Origin: Candidatus Burkholderia humilis
Lineage (GTDB): Bacteria > Pseudomonadota > Gammaproteobacteria > Burkholderiales > Burkholderiaceae
Length of the DNA stretch: 43,448 bases
Assembly (NCBI GenBank): GCA_001184405.1
Contig: LFMX01000043.1
Span: 1-43,448, forward strand
Direction of reading: 5' to 3'
The notes beneath the pieces are model-generated. The model saw only the letters and a program-made list of their open reading frames with translations. It made no database searches and was not told where the DNA came from. Positions 1 to 10,122 of this stretch are shown one piece after another. A program made the translations under genes and the position numbers. How positions within the stretch are numbered: the first letter of the stretch is position 1; each line of letters starts with the position of its first letter.

Positions 1-13
1 GGTCCTCGTGTTG

Positions 14-1074
14 TCAGGATGTGAGCGGCTTGCCCGACGCATCGAAGCGCGGCCAATAGCTTTCGAGCTTGAGCGTCTTCAACGCCTGATCGAGATACTT
101 CGGCTCGAACCAGCCATCGACTCTGACGGGCTGACGAATCAGATTGAGACGCAAGGCATCGTTCGCCACGGCTTGATATCGCGCGCGAAGAAACGGATCG
201 ATAAGCGGCGAGTTGCGGTCTTTCAATTGCCCTTGCTTGTACTCGGACTGCCACGATTCGATCGGCACGCCGCTTCTCGCCCACAGCGTGAAAAGCGAGT
301 CGCGGTTCGCTTCATCGGATTGCCATTGCGTCGCCTGCACGACCGATGTCACCACTTTCTGCACGACATCCGCATGTGCTTTCTCGAAGTCATCGAGCAC
401 GAGCAAATGCGCTTGCCGCGTGAGCTGCACGCCGTCATCGCGCGAAGCGTAGACGATCTTCGCCAGCCCCTGACGTTGCAGCTTGAAGAGCGAATAATCG
501 GAGAACACGGCGTCCACGCCCTTCGATGCAATCGCCGCGAGCGCCGCGGCCGTATCGAGATTGATGATGCGCAGATCGCGTTCGGTGAGGCCGTTTTCCT
601 TCAACACGTTGTCCGCGACGAGTTGCAGATTCGTGCCGCAAAACAGGCCCACGCGCTTGCCCTTCAAGTCCTTCACGCTCTTGATGTCGGAGTCCGGCGG
701 CACCGCGAGATACACGTCCGCGCGCACGTTCGACGCAAGCAGCAGATGCGTCTGCAAGCCGTTCGCGCGCCCAAGCACCGAAGGCAGATCGCCTTGATAA
801 GCGAAGTCGATCTGTTTGTTTGCAAGGGCTTCGTTCACAGCCGGACCCGCGCCCTTGAAGAAGATCCACTCGACCTTGATGTGATCAGGCTGCAAGGCAT
901 CTTCGACGCGATGCTGCAATTGTGCGGTCGCGGCAAGCGAACCACCAAAGGTCGGCGGATTGTCACTGCCTGCTGCGCAACGCCGATGCGCACGACCTCG
1001 GGTTCAGCGGCATAGACATGCGTAACGAACAGCGCGACGAATGCCGCGCTCAGCATGCGTTTGAGTGATGTCAC
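14..1074 (-). pseudogene. ssuA: Sulfonate/nitrate-type ABC transporter substrate-binding protein (SsuA-like), frameshifted
   Basis: Periplasmic binding protein for aliphatic sulfonates, the capture subunit of an ABC importer. The N-terminus (from GTG at 1074) is a signal peptide ending near VTHVYA, followed by EPEVVRIGVAQQ, the usual start of SsuA/NrtA-type proteins. After a frameshift near position 965 the rest of the protein continues to the stop at 14-16, with DIKSVKDLKGKRVG and a DAVFSDYS segment typical of NMT1/SsuA-like folds. Joined, the protein is about 350 residues, slightly longer than the family norm of about 320-340. The GTG start overlaps the tauD stop as GTGA, so translation is probably coupled. 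The ATPase and permease would lie beyond position 1. The exact sulfonate is unknown. Confidence 0.85.
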
Positions 1075-2015
1075 GCACGCGTCTCCTGTTTGACGATGCG
1101 GCTCTTACGCCCATCGATACCCACAGGCACATCGCCATGCACGGTGGCGCGACGTACGACGCGATGCGCATCGCCATAGTCGGCGACCGCGTAGTGCTGC
1201 GTGGCGCGGTTGTCCCAGATCGCGACATCGCCTTGTGTCCAGCGCCAGCGCACGGTGTTTTCCAGGCGCGTCACATGATCGTGAAAGAGCGCTTGCAGGC
1301 GGTCCGAATCGCGTTGCGACAGGCCGACGAAGCGCTGCACGAAGTGTCCCAGCACGAGCGTGCGCTCGCCCGTTTCCGGATGCACGCGCACGACGGGATG
1401 CTCCGTTTCATAGAGCGTCGACGTGAACTGCTTGCGATATTCGCGCTCGGATTCGTTATCGATCGCAGCGGTGTTGCGCGTGGCGGCGTAATCGTAGGCG
1501 TTCGAATGCAGCGCCCATAACGTGTCCGCGAGATCGCGCAAAGGCTGCGGCAAGTTGGCGTATGCGGTGGCCGTGTTGGCCCAAACGGTATCGCCGCCAG
1601 CGGGCGGAATCACCACACCGCGCAGAATGGAAATCTTCGGATAGGCATCGACGAAGGTGACGTCCGTATGCCATGAATTGGCGCGTGTGCCGTGCTTCGA
1701 ATCGAGCTCGAGCAGACGGCTCGTGCCTTCTTTCGATGGCACCGTCGAATGCGCGACGGTCTCGCCGAAACGCGCGGCAAAGGCTTCCTGCGCAGCATCG
1801 TCGAGATGCGATTGGCCCCTGAAAAACAGCACTTTACACTTGAGCAGCGCTGCATTGATATCGGCGATGGCGGTATCGTCGAGATCGGCGGAGAGCGTCA
1901 CGCCGCGCACTTCGGCGCCAATCAGGCCGCCTATCGGGCGCACTTGAAACGGTTCGTTGCTTGCTGCGGCCTGACGTGCGGATTCGTTATGGTTAAGCGT
2001 GGCGATATCGGACAT
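1071..2015 (-). CDS. tauD: TauD/TfdA-family Fe(II)/2-oxoglutarate dioxygenase
   Basis: Intact 314-residue enzyme of the TauD/TfdA family, which hydroxylates sulfonates such as taurine next to the sulfonate so that sulfite is released. The metal-binding HxD motif is visible in SWHTDVTF, and the distal His in WDNRATQHYAVADYG, followed by the Arg-rich HRVVRRATVHG that binds 2-oxoglutarate. The start at 2015 (MSDIATLNHN) is chosen because a GGAG-type ribosome site lies just upstream; an in-frame ATG 51 bases further up would add a non-conserved leader. It overlaps the binding-protein gene by four bases, so the pair probably forms a sulfonate-sulfur scavenging operon. Substrate assignment to taurine is by family only. 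Confidence 0.9.
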   Translation of the reverse strand: MSDIATLNHNESARQAAASNEPFQVRPIGGLIGAEVRGVTLSADLDDTAIADINAALLKCKVLFFRGQSHLDDAAQEAFAARFGETVAHSTVPSKEGTSRLLELDSKHGTRANSWHTDVTFVDAYPKISILRGVVIPPAGGDTVWANTATAYANLPQPLRDLADTLWALHSNAYDYAATRNTAAIDNESEREYRKQFTSTLYETEHPVVRVHPETGERTLVLGHFVQRFVGLSQRDSDRLQALFHDHVTRLENTVRWRWTQGDVAIWDNRATQHYAVADYGDAHRVVRRATVHGDVPVGIDGRKSRIVKQETRA

Positions 2016-2119
2016 CGAAAACTCTCCGTTGGTATGCGGGGAAAAACGACAGAAACATTGAAGCATCCATTTTCCGCGAAACCAACGAAGCGTTTCGACT
2101 AAGCTTTACAGCGCGTGTG

Positions 2120-3020
2120 TCATGCGTAAAGCAGTTTTTGCAGACCGGCGATGGTTTCGTTCAGCTCGGCTTTCAATTGCGCCATGAGTTCGGCAGCGGG
2201 CAATTCGCGTATGAGCACCGCCGCTTGGCCGGCCCATTGTGCGCCGTAACCGAAATCGCCTTTCGCCTTTGCGGCGGCATGCAGCGCTTTTCCCGCGTCA
2301 TACGTGATGGGATACGCCGGCGCTGTTTTACCGTGTCCCACTTCCGTGAACTTGTTGACGAGACTGCGCGCGACATGGCCCGAGATCGCGGACGTGAAGG
2401 TCGTGCGATTCACCGCATCGCTCAACAAGGTGCGGCGATATCCTTCATCGATCGATGAATCGAACACGCCGCGATGCCTGCCCGCTTCGATACCTTGCGC
2501 GACGATTGCATCCATGCCCGCGGCCACGACCTGTTCCGCTTCTTTCACGCTAATTGTAGATGCAATCAGTTTGATGTCCGCCGCGCGCAAGGCATCGATA
2601 TAGTGCTTCGATGGCAAGCCGAAGTGAAAGCTCACGATCGCCGGTTTCTCTTCGACGAACACTTTCAGCATGGCTTCATCGACGACGAAGCTCGTATAAA
2701 TCTCGGTGAGGGCTTGCGGCGGCGTTGGATCGAATTGTGCGAAAAGCGGTGCGAGCCAGTCGAGCCATGCCTTTTCCAACGCGACATTGGCCGTGGCCGG
2801 CGCGTGACAAAACACGTTCACGTTAAAGGGCTTGTCCGTCAGCGCGCGCGTGTCGCGAATCGCCTTGCGCGCGGCTTCCGCGTTCATTGCGCCGACCCCG
2901 AGCGAGCCCAATCCCGCCCGCATTCGATACCGCCGCCGCGAGCGCAAGCGTGCTGACGCCGGCCATCGGCGCCTGAATGATCGGCGTATCGATTCCCAGC
3001 GTCGCGAGCAAGTTGTTCAT
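2120..3020 (-). pseudogene. Nitronate monooxygenase (2-nitropropane dioxygenase family), frameshifted
   Basis: FMN-dependent TIM-barrel enzyme of the NMO/2-nitropropane dioxygenase family, which oxidises alkyl nitronates or propionate-3-nitronate. The first 38 residues ([20 protein letters not shown], then [17 protein letters not shown]) are typical of the family N-terminus. An extra C in the CCC run near 2907-2909 shifts the frame, after which [19 protein letters not shown] and [10 protein letters not shown] continue the family pattern. The FMN phosphate region appears near GMDAIVAQGIEAGRHRG, and the C-terminus ends at 2120. ATG at 3020 has a GGAG site upstream. With one base removed the protein would be about 299 residues, somewhat short for the family. 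Either a decayed gene or a homopolymer error. Confidence 0.85.
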
Positions 3021-3124
3021 GATGATGTTCTCCGAGGACGCACGACGAAGCATAGGCTCAAAAGATATCGCCCGCTCATTCCATGCTGGAAAAAGCAGAC
3101 GATTCAAGCTTTGAAGAAGCGCGA

Positions 3125-4636
3125 TTACTTCGCCGTCGGCATCACGAATTCAGCGCCTTTTTCCGTGCTTTCGGGCCAGCGCTGCATGATCGACTTCTGC
3201 TTCGTATAGAAGCGCACGCCTTCTTCGCCGTATGCGTGCATATCGCCGAAGAGACTGCGTTTCCAGCCGCCGAAACCGTGCCATGCCATCGGCACGGGAA
3301 TCGGCACATTGATACCGACCATGCCCACTTCGATGCGACGTCCGAACTCGCGCGCGATATGACCATCGCGCGTAAAGCACGCTACGCCGTTGCCGAACTC
3401 ATGTTCGTTGACGAGATCGACCGCATGCTCGAAGTCCTTCCTGCGCACGCACGACAGCACCGGCCCGAAAATCTCTTCCTTGTAGATGCGCATGTCCGGC
3501 GTCACGTTGTCGAACAGTGTACCGCCCGTGAAGAAGCCGTCTTCATGACCCGGTACCTTGAAGCCGCGTCCATCGACGACGAGCTTCGCGCCTTCTTCCA
3601 CACCCGACGCGATACACCCTTCGATACGCTCCAGCGCCTGCTTCGTGACGATCGGGCCCATCTCGGCATTGAGTTCCATGCCGTTCTTGATCTTCAGCGT
3701 CTTCGCACGTTCGGCGAGCATCGGCACGATCTTGTCCGCGACATCGCCGACCAGCACGGCCACCGAGATCGCCATGCAACGCTCGCCCGCCGAACCGTAG
3801 CCTGCGCCCATCAATGCATCGACGGCTTGTTCCAGATCGGCGTCCGGCATCACGACCATATGATTCTTCGCGCCGCCCAGCGCCTGCACGCGCTTGCCGT
3901 GTTTCGCACCGGTTTCGTAGATGTAGTTCGCAATCGGCGTGGAACCGACGAAGCTGATCGCGCGCACGTCCGGGTTTTCGAGCAGCGCATCGACGACGAG
4001 TTTGTCGCCTTGAACCACGTTGAAAATGCCATCGGGCAAACCGGCTTCTTTCAGCAGCTTCGCCATGAAAAGCGATGCCGACGGATCACGCTCGCTCGGC
4101 TTCAGGATGAACGCGTTGCCCGTTGCAATCGCCACCGGGAACATCCAGCACGGCACCATGCAAGGGAAATTGAACGGCGTAATGCCCGCGACGATTCCAA
4201 GCGGCTGACGCGTTGTCCAGTTGTCCATGCCCGTCGACACCTGTTCGGTGTAATCGCCCTTCAGCAATTGCGGCACGCCGCAAGCAAATTCGATCACGTC
4301 GATGCCGCGCGACACTTCGCCCTGCGCATCGGTGAAGACCTTGCCGTGCTCGGCGGTGATGATCGCAGCGAGTTCATCGCGATACTGGTTCATCAGTTCC
4401 AGAAACTTGAACATGATGCGCGCGCGGCGAATGGGCGGCATATCGCGCCAGGCCGGGAATGCGGCTTTCGCGCTCTTCACGGCGGCGTCGACATCGGCGA
4501 TTTCACCGAGCACGAGCTTGCGCGGACGCTCGCCCGTCGCGGGATTGAAGATGGGCTGCGAGCGCGTGCTCGAACCGGCCGTGCGCTCACCGTGGATAAA
4601 GTGGACTACGTCGGCGGTATCATTGAACACTTGCAT
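3125..4636 (-). CDS. mmsA: CoA-acylating methylmalonate-semialdehyde dehydrogenase
   Basis: Intact 503-residue aldehyde dehydrogenase that converts methylmalonate semialdehyde (valine, thymine or inositol breakdown) to propionyl-CoA, or malonate semialdehyde to acetyl-CoA, using NAD+ and CoA. The NAD-binding turn [12 protein letters not shown] is near residue 230, and the catalytic Cys is C287 in [11 protein letters not shown]. The [15 protein letters not shown] stretch near 153-167 is characteristic of the MmsA group rather than of ordinary aldehyde dehydrogenases. Length matches the family at about 500 residues. It is divergently transcribed from a LysR-type gene across a 110-bp intergenic region that contains a LysR-like palindrome, so that regulator probably controls it. 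No lesion seen. Confidence 0.93.
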   Translation of the reverse strand: MQVFNDTADVVHFIHGERTAGSSTRSQPIFNPATGERPRKLVLGEIADVDAAVKSAKAAFPAWRDMPPIRRARIMFKFLELMNQYRDELAAIITAEHGKVFTDAQGEVSRGIDVIEFACGVPQLLKGDYTEQVSTGMDNWTTRQPLGIVAGITPFNFPCMVPCWMFPVAIATGNAFILKPSERDPSASLFMAKLLKEAGLPDGIFNVVQGDKLVVDALLENPDVRAISFVGSTPIANYIYETGAKHGKRVQALGGAKNHMVVMPDADLEQAVDALMGAGYGSAGERCMAISVAVLVGDVADKIVPMLAERAKTLKIKNGMELNAEMGPIVTKQALERIEGCIASGVEEGAKLVVDGRGFKVPGHEDGFFTGGTLFDNVTPDMRIYKEEIFGPVLSCVRRKDFEHAVDLVNEHEFGNGVACFTRDGHIAREFGRRIEVGMVGINVPIPVPMAWHGFGGWKRSLFGDMHAYGEEGVRFYTKQKSIMQRWPESTEKGAEFVMPTAK

Positions 4637-4710
4637 TTCGTCTCCTGATGAATCGATTGACAGTACGTGCAGTGTAAGAAGCTACGCGTTTGCTGCAAAG
4701 ACGTTAACAT

Positions 4711-4725
4711 TGAACTTATTGTTCA
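4711..4725. promoter_or_regulatory. LysR-type operator palindrome between mmsA and its LysR gene
   Basis: TGAAC-TTATT-GTTCA is a perfect 5+5 bp inverted repeat with a 5-bp spacer. It fits the T-N11-A rule for LysR-type binding sites and lies 22 bp before the LysR start and 75 bp before mmsA, in the only shared control region. That it binds this LysR protein is an inference. Confidence 0.55.
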
Positions 4726-4746
4726 CAAGGGCAAACAATCACGTGT

Positions 4747-5695
4747 ATGGATGAAAAAAAGATCGAAGCGCTGTGGACGTATCTGCACTGGCTGACGGTG
4801 CTCGCGGAGCAAGGCAGCTACACGGCGGCGGCGCGGCTCCGGGGTATCGAAGGCGGCGATGAGTCAGCGCATCGCCGAACTGGAGCGTGCGGCGGGCGTG
4901 CCGCTCGTCACGCGCACGACGCGCAGCGTGCGCTTCACGGAAGCGGGAAGACGTCTCGTCGACGATACGCGCACGCAATACGATCATATCGCCGCGAGCT
5001 TTTCGAGCGTGCGCGAAATGGCGGGCGTCGCGCGTGGATTGATCCGCGTCACCGCGCCGATGGCGTTCGCGCGACAGCAATTGGTATCGCGTTTACAGGG
5101 GTTTTTGCATGCGCATCCGGACGTGCGGCTGCAACTGGAGGCATCGGACAGACTGAGTTCGATCGCGACCGAAGGCCTCGATCTCGCCATCCGCCACAGC
5201 GCGCAGGCCCCCGAAACGCACGTGGCATGGAAGTTGTGCGATACGCAATCGGTAATCGTCGCGACGCGCGCATATTTGAAGCGGCGCAGCACGCCCGCCA
5301 CGCCCGCCGATCTCGTTGTGCACGATTGCCTCTACTATCCGCGCTCGCAAAGCTCGACGTCCGTGTGGTCGTTCGAGCGCAAAGGCGCGCGCAAATCGAC
5401 GAGCGGGCCGCACACGCTCGCGGTGAATGGCCCGTTCTCGGCGAACAACAGCGAAGTGTTGCACGATGCAGCGCTCGACGATCTCGGCATCGCGCTGTTG
5501 CCGGACTTCACGGCGCAGGCCGCGGTGCAAGCGGGAAAACTCGTGGTCTTGCTGCCGGACTAACGGCCGATCGGCGGTTTCGCGGAGCATCTTTATGTGG
5601 TGCGGCCTTATACGTCGCATGTGCCGCGCGCGGTCGCGCTATTCATCGGTTATTTGCGCGAGACGTTTGCGAGCGGATTTCCGCTTTCCACATGA
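4747..5695 (+). pseudogene. LysR-family regulator divergent from mmsA, one frameshift and one internal stop
   Basis: LysR-type DNA-binding regulator. The winged-helix N-terminus begins MDEKKIEALWTYLHWLTVLA and is cut by an extra C near 4840. Without it the reading would be AARLGVSKAAMSQRIAELE, a normal helix-turn-helix. The effector domain then runs in one frame to LVVLLPD at 5560, where TAA (5561-5563) interrupts. The same frame continues for 43 more conserved-looking residues (GGFAEHLYVVRPYTSHVPRA) to TGA at 5693-5695. The stop fits CAA (Gln) to TAA. Repaired length is about 315 residues, normal for LysR. The likely target is mmsA. Two independent lesions in one gene suggest real decay, though sequencing error is not excluded. 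Confidence 0.85.
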
Positions 5696-5730
5696 AAAAG
5701 GCGCTCGTTGCAGAGTGCCCTGACCGCCGT

Positions 5731-6036
5731 TCAATGGCCCGAATACAGCGACATATCGCGCGGCTGAACCGAAACCGGCGCGCGCGAACCTGATTGCACC
5801 GCGCCATCCGTAACGCCGCCGTATGCCTGCTGCGCATCGACGCGTGCCTGTGCGGCCTGAATGTCCGCCGGATATTTCGAATCGCTGATCACGCCAGGGT
5901 TATAGCCCGCCTTCTCGAGTTGCACGATCTGCGCGCGCACTTCAGCGCGCGTCAGCGACTGATTCGATTGCGCGAACGATGCAACAGGCGCAGCCAAAGC
6001 CAACGCAACCGCAGCTATACCGATGAGCTTGTTCAT
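5731..6036 (-). CDS. DUF4148 small secreted protein
   Basis: Intact 101-residue exported protein. Residues 1-22 form a classical Sec signal peptide (MNKLIGIAAVALALAAPVAS, cleavage near FAQ). The mature part, NQSLTRAEVRAQIVQLEKAG followed by YNP and DIQAAQARV, is the hallmark of the DUF4148 family, which is found in many copies in Burkholderiaceae. The molecular role of the family is unknown to me. It stands alone, convergent with the upstream LysR gene. Confidence 0.88.
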   Translation of the reverse strand: MNKLIGIAAVALALAAPVASFAQSNQSLTRAEVRAQIVQLEKAGYNPGVISDSKYPADIQAAQARVDAQQAYGGVTDGAVQSGSRAPVSVQPRDMSLYSGH

Positions 6037-6302
6037 GATTTCCTTCCTCTGTTCAGTTCAGTCGTAAGCGACCGTTGAACAGAGTGTAGGAATGCAGGGG
6101 ATTCGGATAAGTACTGAATCGACGAAATCGCTTTTAGCGAAAACATGCCTAATTCAAGGGCTTTTCTCATCGGATGAATCGGTGCGTGACGGTTTTGCAT
6201 GCCTTACGGCCGCGCGACATCGTAAAGCGAATCGCCTATAACGGTATTTCGTGTGCCTGTTTTAAGTCCCTGCAACAACGATCGATTTCTCGGGATGAAG
6301 CC

Positions 6303-7524
6303 ATGAAGCGAATCGTGGTGGTCGGCGCGGGTTTCGCGGGTTTGTGGAGCGCGCTGTCCGCCGCGCGCAAGCTCGATGCACTGCACGTGCCGGCAGCGGA
6401 AGTGGAAGTGGAAGTCGCGATCGTCAATCCGCAGCCGTATCACAGCGCCCGCGTGCGCAATTACGAACAGCCGCTCGACGACGTGCTCGCACCGGCAGGC
6501 GTGAAGCGGATTCAGGCGAAGGCGGCGGGCATCGATCACGCGAATCGCCGTCTGCATGTGCAAGGCGATGGCATCGACGAATCGATCGAGTATGACCGGC
6601 TGATTCTCGCCGTCGGCAGCGAACTGCTGCGCCCGAACATTCCCGGCCTGCAACGGCATTCCTTCGATGTCGATACTTACAGCGGCGCGTGCAAACTGCA
6701 GGCGCATCTTCAAACGCTGCCCGCATTGCCGGATTCGTCCGGCCGCTATACCGCGATCGTCGTCGGCGCGGGGTTGACGGGCATCGAACTCGCGGCGGAG
6801 TTGCCGTCGCGCATGCGTGAAATCGTCGATGAAGCGGATCGCGACAAGGTGCGCGTGTGCTCGTTGATCGATCGCCGAAAATCGCTCAGGCGATGGGCGG
6901 CGCGCAGGCGGTCATCGAAGACGCCATGCGCACGCTGCATGTCGAGATGCGCGCGGGCATGTCGCTCGAAGCGATCGACGGCCAAAACGTCACGCTCAGC
7001 GACGGCGCGACGCAGACGACCATCGACGCTTGCACGGTCGTCTGGTGCGGCGGCATGCGCGCGAACTGGCGGCGCAGCTTCCCGTCACGCTCGATCCGAT
7101 GGGCCACGTGCCCGTCGATACATTCCTGCGCGCCGAAGGCGTGCCCGGCATTTTCGCGGCGGGCGATTGCGCGCGCATTCTGATCGACGGCGTGCGTCCG
7201 TCGGTGATGTCGTGCCAGCACGGCCGTCCGATGGGCCGTTATGCCGGCAACAACGCCGTCTGTGAACTGTTCGGTCAGGACATGCTGCCGCTCGAAATCG
7301 ACTGGTACATGACCATTTACATGACCATTTGCGATTTCGGCCCGTGGGGCGCGGTCTATACGGAGGGATGGGACAGAGCGCTCGTCTCGCAAGGCGAGAC
7401 GGCGAAGGTGACCAAGCGCACGATCAACGGCGAGCGGATTTATCCGCCCAGGGACGCCACGCGCGAGTCGTTATTCAAGGCGGCGGCGCCTGTGGTGCAG
7501 GCGCCGCCGCATACCAACCGATGA
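6303..7524 (+). pseudogene. NAD(P)/FAD-dependent oxidoreductase (NDH-2-like), two frameshifts
   Basis: Pyridine-nucleotide-disulfide-type flavoprotein resembling type II NADH dehydrogenase. The FAD-binding dinucleotide fold is at the start (MKRIVVVGAGFAGLWSALSA), the NAD-binding GxGxxG is IVVGAGLTGIELAAELPSR near residue 155, and the second FAD motif is GVPGIFAAGDCAR near 280. Two frameshifts break it: one near 6858, where a missing G separates DKVRV from VLVDRSPKIAQAMGG, and one near 7062, between VVWCGGMRA and ELAAQLPVTLDPMGH. The C-terminal WYMTIYMTICDFGPWG has the hydrophobic character seen near the membrane-binding end of such enzymes. Repaired length is about 405 residues. The precise electron acceptor is unknown. 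Confidence 0.82.
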
Positions 7525-7545
7525 TCGGTATCATTACAAAAGCGC

Positions 7546-8448
7546 TTAAACCTTTTCGACCGATGCGTCGTAGATTTCGTTGATCGACTCTTCGAGCGTC
7601 TTGTCGAACTCGGCGTCGCTCATCGGCTTCTTCAGTTCGTTGATGAGCGCACGCGAGAAGCTCGCGATCATGCCGTGGTTTTCAGCGAGCTTCTTGCACG
7701 CATCGCTGCGCGTATAGCCGCCCGACAGCGCCACGACGCGCACGACACGCGGATGCTCGATCAGCGGATGATAGAAATCCGCTTCGCTCGGAATCGTGAG
7801 CTTGATCATGACGTTGCTCGTTTCCGGCAGCGCGTCCAGACCCTTGAGCAGTTCGTCGCGCAGAATCTTTTCGCACTCGGCCTTGTCGGCGCTCTTGATC
7901 GAGACTTCCGGTTCGAGAATGGGCACCAGACCATGCTTGATGATCTGCGCGCCGACTTCGAACTGTTGCACCGCGACCGCCGCAATGCCCTTTTCCGATG
8001 CCTGATGGATCACCAAACGCATTTTCGTACCGAAGATGCCGAGCTTGACCGCGTGCGCGAGCAAGTCGTCGAGGCCGGGAATCGGCTTCATCAGTTGCAC
8101 GCCGTCGGCCTGTTCTTCCAGACCCTTGTCGACCTTGAGGAACGGCACGACACCGCGGTCTTCCCACAGGAACGTCGGCACCGGCTTGCCTTCGGCTTCA
8201 CCGTCCATCGTGCGTTCGAACAGAATCGCGCCGGTGACCTTCTGCCCCGTAAACGACGGCGCGGTCATGATTCGCACGCGCATTTCGTGCATCAGCTTGA
8301 ACATCTCGGCGTCGCCGTTGTAGGCGTCGTCAGCGATTCCGTATTGCCGCAATGCGCCGGGCGTCGAGCCGCCGCTCTGATCCAGAGCGGCAATAAAACC
8401 TTGCTTTTCGGCCATCTGCGCGAGCATCTTTTCGTTAGCCACGAACAT
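7546..8448 (-). CDS. Fructose-bisphosphate aldolase class I
   Basis: Intact 300-residue Schiff-base aldolase that splits fructose-1,6-bisphosphate into glyceraldehyde-3-phosphate and dihydroxyacetone phosphate. N-terminal FIAALDQSGGSTPGALRQYG and central FLWEDRGVVPFLKVDKGL are family signatures. The probable Schiff-base Lys is K216 in NVMIKLTIP, and VALSGGYTRSDAC forms the phosphate-binding region. The length matches the short bacterial class I type of about 296-300 residues. ATG 8448 is preferred over the in-frame TTG at 8460 because GAGGAGGGAG lies directly before it and the upstream codons would be the ribosome site itself. Glycolytic or gluconeogenic role in the cytoplasm. No lesion. Confidence 0.93.
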   Translation of the reverse strand: MFVANEKMLAQMAEKQGFIAALDQSGGSTPGALRQYGIADDAYNGDAEMFKLMHEMRVRIMTAPSFTGQKVTGAILFERTMDGEAEGKPVPTFLWEDRGVVPFLKVDKGLEEQADGVQLMKPIPGLDDLLAHAVKLGIFGTKMRLVIHQASEKGIAAVAVQQFEVGAQIIKHGLVPILEPEVSIKSADKAECEKILRDELLKGLDALPETSNVMIKLTIPSEADFYHPLIEHPRVVRVVALSGGYTRSDACKKLAENHGMIASFSRALINELKKPMSDAEFDKTLEESINEIYDASVEKV

Positions 8449-8626
8449 CTCCCTCCTCAAAGTTCAAACACCGGAACGTGCGAGCGCAACGAATCGGGCT
8501 TCTGGTTCGACTCCCTTAAGTGTAAAGGTTTTGATGCGGGCTTTTCTCGTGCATATCCGCCATTTCCGCGCATTTCGGCCATCTTTGGCGTGCGGAAACG
8601 GATGATGTGCGCGGTTCGCCGCAGAA

Positions 8627-8944
8627 TCAGGACGGAGCGGAACGCAGACCGCCCGGACGCCAGAACAGCGCGGCCGCACGGCGCAGGAAAGAGGGAGAGG
8701 GCGCTTTGACCGCTTGCACTGTTTCGATCACCGGCAGCGGTTCCGGCTCGGCCACGACAGGCGGTTCGACGGGCGTCAATGCTTCGCGGGCGCACACGCA
8801 TCGGCGGTTCAGTTCGCGGCGCAGATCGGGATCGTCGAACAAGGCGTGCACCACCGCCACGCCGCGCTCGAATTGCAGCGCGTAGGCGATGTCGGTGAAG
8901 TCTTCATAACGGCCGCTATCGGCCAGTTCGAACGTCACGTCCAT
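8627..8944 (-). CDS. Hypothetical protein, cytoplasmic, about 105 residues
   Basis: Not recognised as a named family. The N-terminal half (MDVTFELADSGRYEDFTDIA, then YALQFERGVAVVHALFDDPDL) looks like a compact soluble domain, followed by RRELNRRCVCARE, a Pro/Glu/Val-rich linker (TPVEPPVVAEPEPLP) and a basic tail. The start at 8944 is chosen because residues upstream of it are Arg/Glu/Ser-rich and look non-coding. It sits upstream of fbaB on the same strand with a 178-bp gap. Confidence 0.55.
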   Translation of the reverse strand: MDVTFELADSGRYEDFTDIAYALQFERGVAVVHALFDDPDLRRELNRRCVCAREALTPVEPPVVAEPEPLPVIETVQAVKAPSPSFLRRAAALFWRPGGLRSAPS

Positions 8945-9153
8945 GCATCGAGATCGTCGTGGCTCGCTTCGTGGTTCGTTTTCACTGGAGCCCTCTTCCT
9001 GGCGATAAGGTGTCAATGATGGTAGCCCGAGACCCGAAAAGCTCCGTTGTCAGGTCGCCACAAACATCTCAAAAATGGAACGATAAAGCATACGAAAACG
9101 CTTTCCTGGGCGCGCTGTATTATGGTAATCGCATCAGCGAAACTAGCGTGCTT

Positions 9154-10019
9154 TTACCATTCGGCCGCGAACGCCAGCACCGCGCGATTGAACGCGCTGG
9201 GGTTCGCCCACGTTCATGCCGTGCGATGCGCCGTTGATCGTTTCGCGTTGCGCGAACTCGATCCACTCTTCCAGCTTTTCGACGTTATTGCGGAACATGC
9301 GCGGGCTTTTCTGTCCGTCGATGAGCAACGTGCGGCACTTGATGTCGCGCCGTGTACGCGGGCAGCGCGGATCGCGCAATTGCTTGGGCAGCGTCAGCAC
9401 GTTGTCGAGCGCCACGCGGCGGAAATTTTCCGCGCTCTTGTTCCAGAAGCCCAGCATGCTGACCGAATCGACGAACATTTCGAGGCCGCGATCGTACTCG
9501 CCCGCTTCGACCAGTTCCGCGACGCGCGCGCAGCGCGTTCATCGCGGGCGGCAGCGTGGCGGGCACGGCCTGCGGCGTGGTTTGCAGCGGACCGCCCGGA
9601 TCGGCGAGCGTGAGCGTCTTGACGAGCCGCGGATATTCGCGCGCCAGATGAAACGCCACGCAGCCTCCGCGCGAATGCGCCGACCAGATGCACCGGCGCG
9701 AGATCCATCGCCTCGATGAATTCCGCCATTTCCGACACATGCGTTTCCCAGCCGAATTCGCCCTGCACAAAGGCATCGACGGCGGGCCAATAATGCGACA
9801 GGCTCGGCGCAATGCAGCGGAAGCGCTTGGCGAGCGGCAGAAACTGCGCGTTCCAGTAGCGTAGCGGTAGTCGCACAGGGAGCCGTGGATGAAGAGCATC
9901 GGCTCGCCTTCGCCGCATTCGATATACGGTACGGAGATGCCGGACATCGTTGTCGCGAACGACGGTTCAGGCAGCGCTTGCACGGGGGTCAACACGGCGA
10001 AATCGGTACGGGCGTTCAT
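9154..10019 (-). pseudogene. Alpha/beta hydrolase, about four frameshifts
   Basis: Alpha/beta-hydrolase-fold enzyme (esterase, haloperoxidase or C-C hydrolase type; substrate unknown). The oxyanion segment is MLFIHGSLCDYRY near residue 45, the nucleophile elbow is HSRGGCVAFHLA, and the final catalytic His is in NGASHGMNVG. The pieces lie in different frames, with breaks near 9857 (before WNAQFLPLAKRF), 9690 (just before the nucleophile elbow), 9530 (before VAELVEAGEYDRG) and 9203 (an extra G after NVG). Removing that G gives NPSAFNRAVLAFAAEW and a stop at 9154-9156. Repaired length is about 285 residues. It is divergent from a LysR gene that may control it. Confidence 0.8.
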
Positions 10020-10122
10020 CGAAAAGTTCCTTTGATCCGACTATGCGCCGCGCCGTATTAAAAGAAAATCGCATAATATTGATAGGATCCTTCAGATTTT
10101 CTGATAGCAGGAGCGTTTTCAG

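Noticed and set aside
3083..4648. A 521-residue plus-strand open frame opposite mmsA
   Set aside because: It is an exact antisense shadow of the intact, strongly conserved mmsA. Its His/Arg-rich composition is the usual mirror of GC-rich coding DNA.
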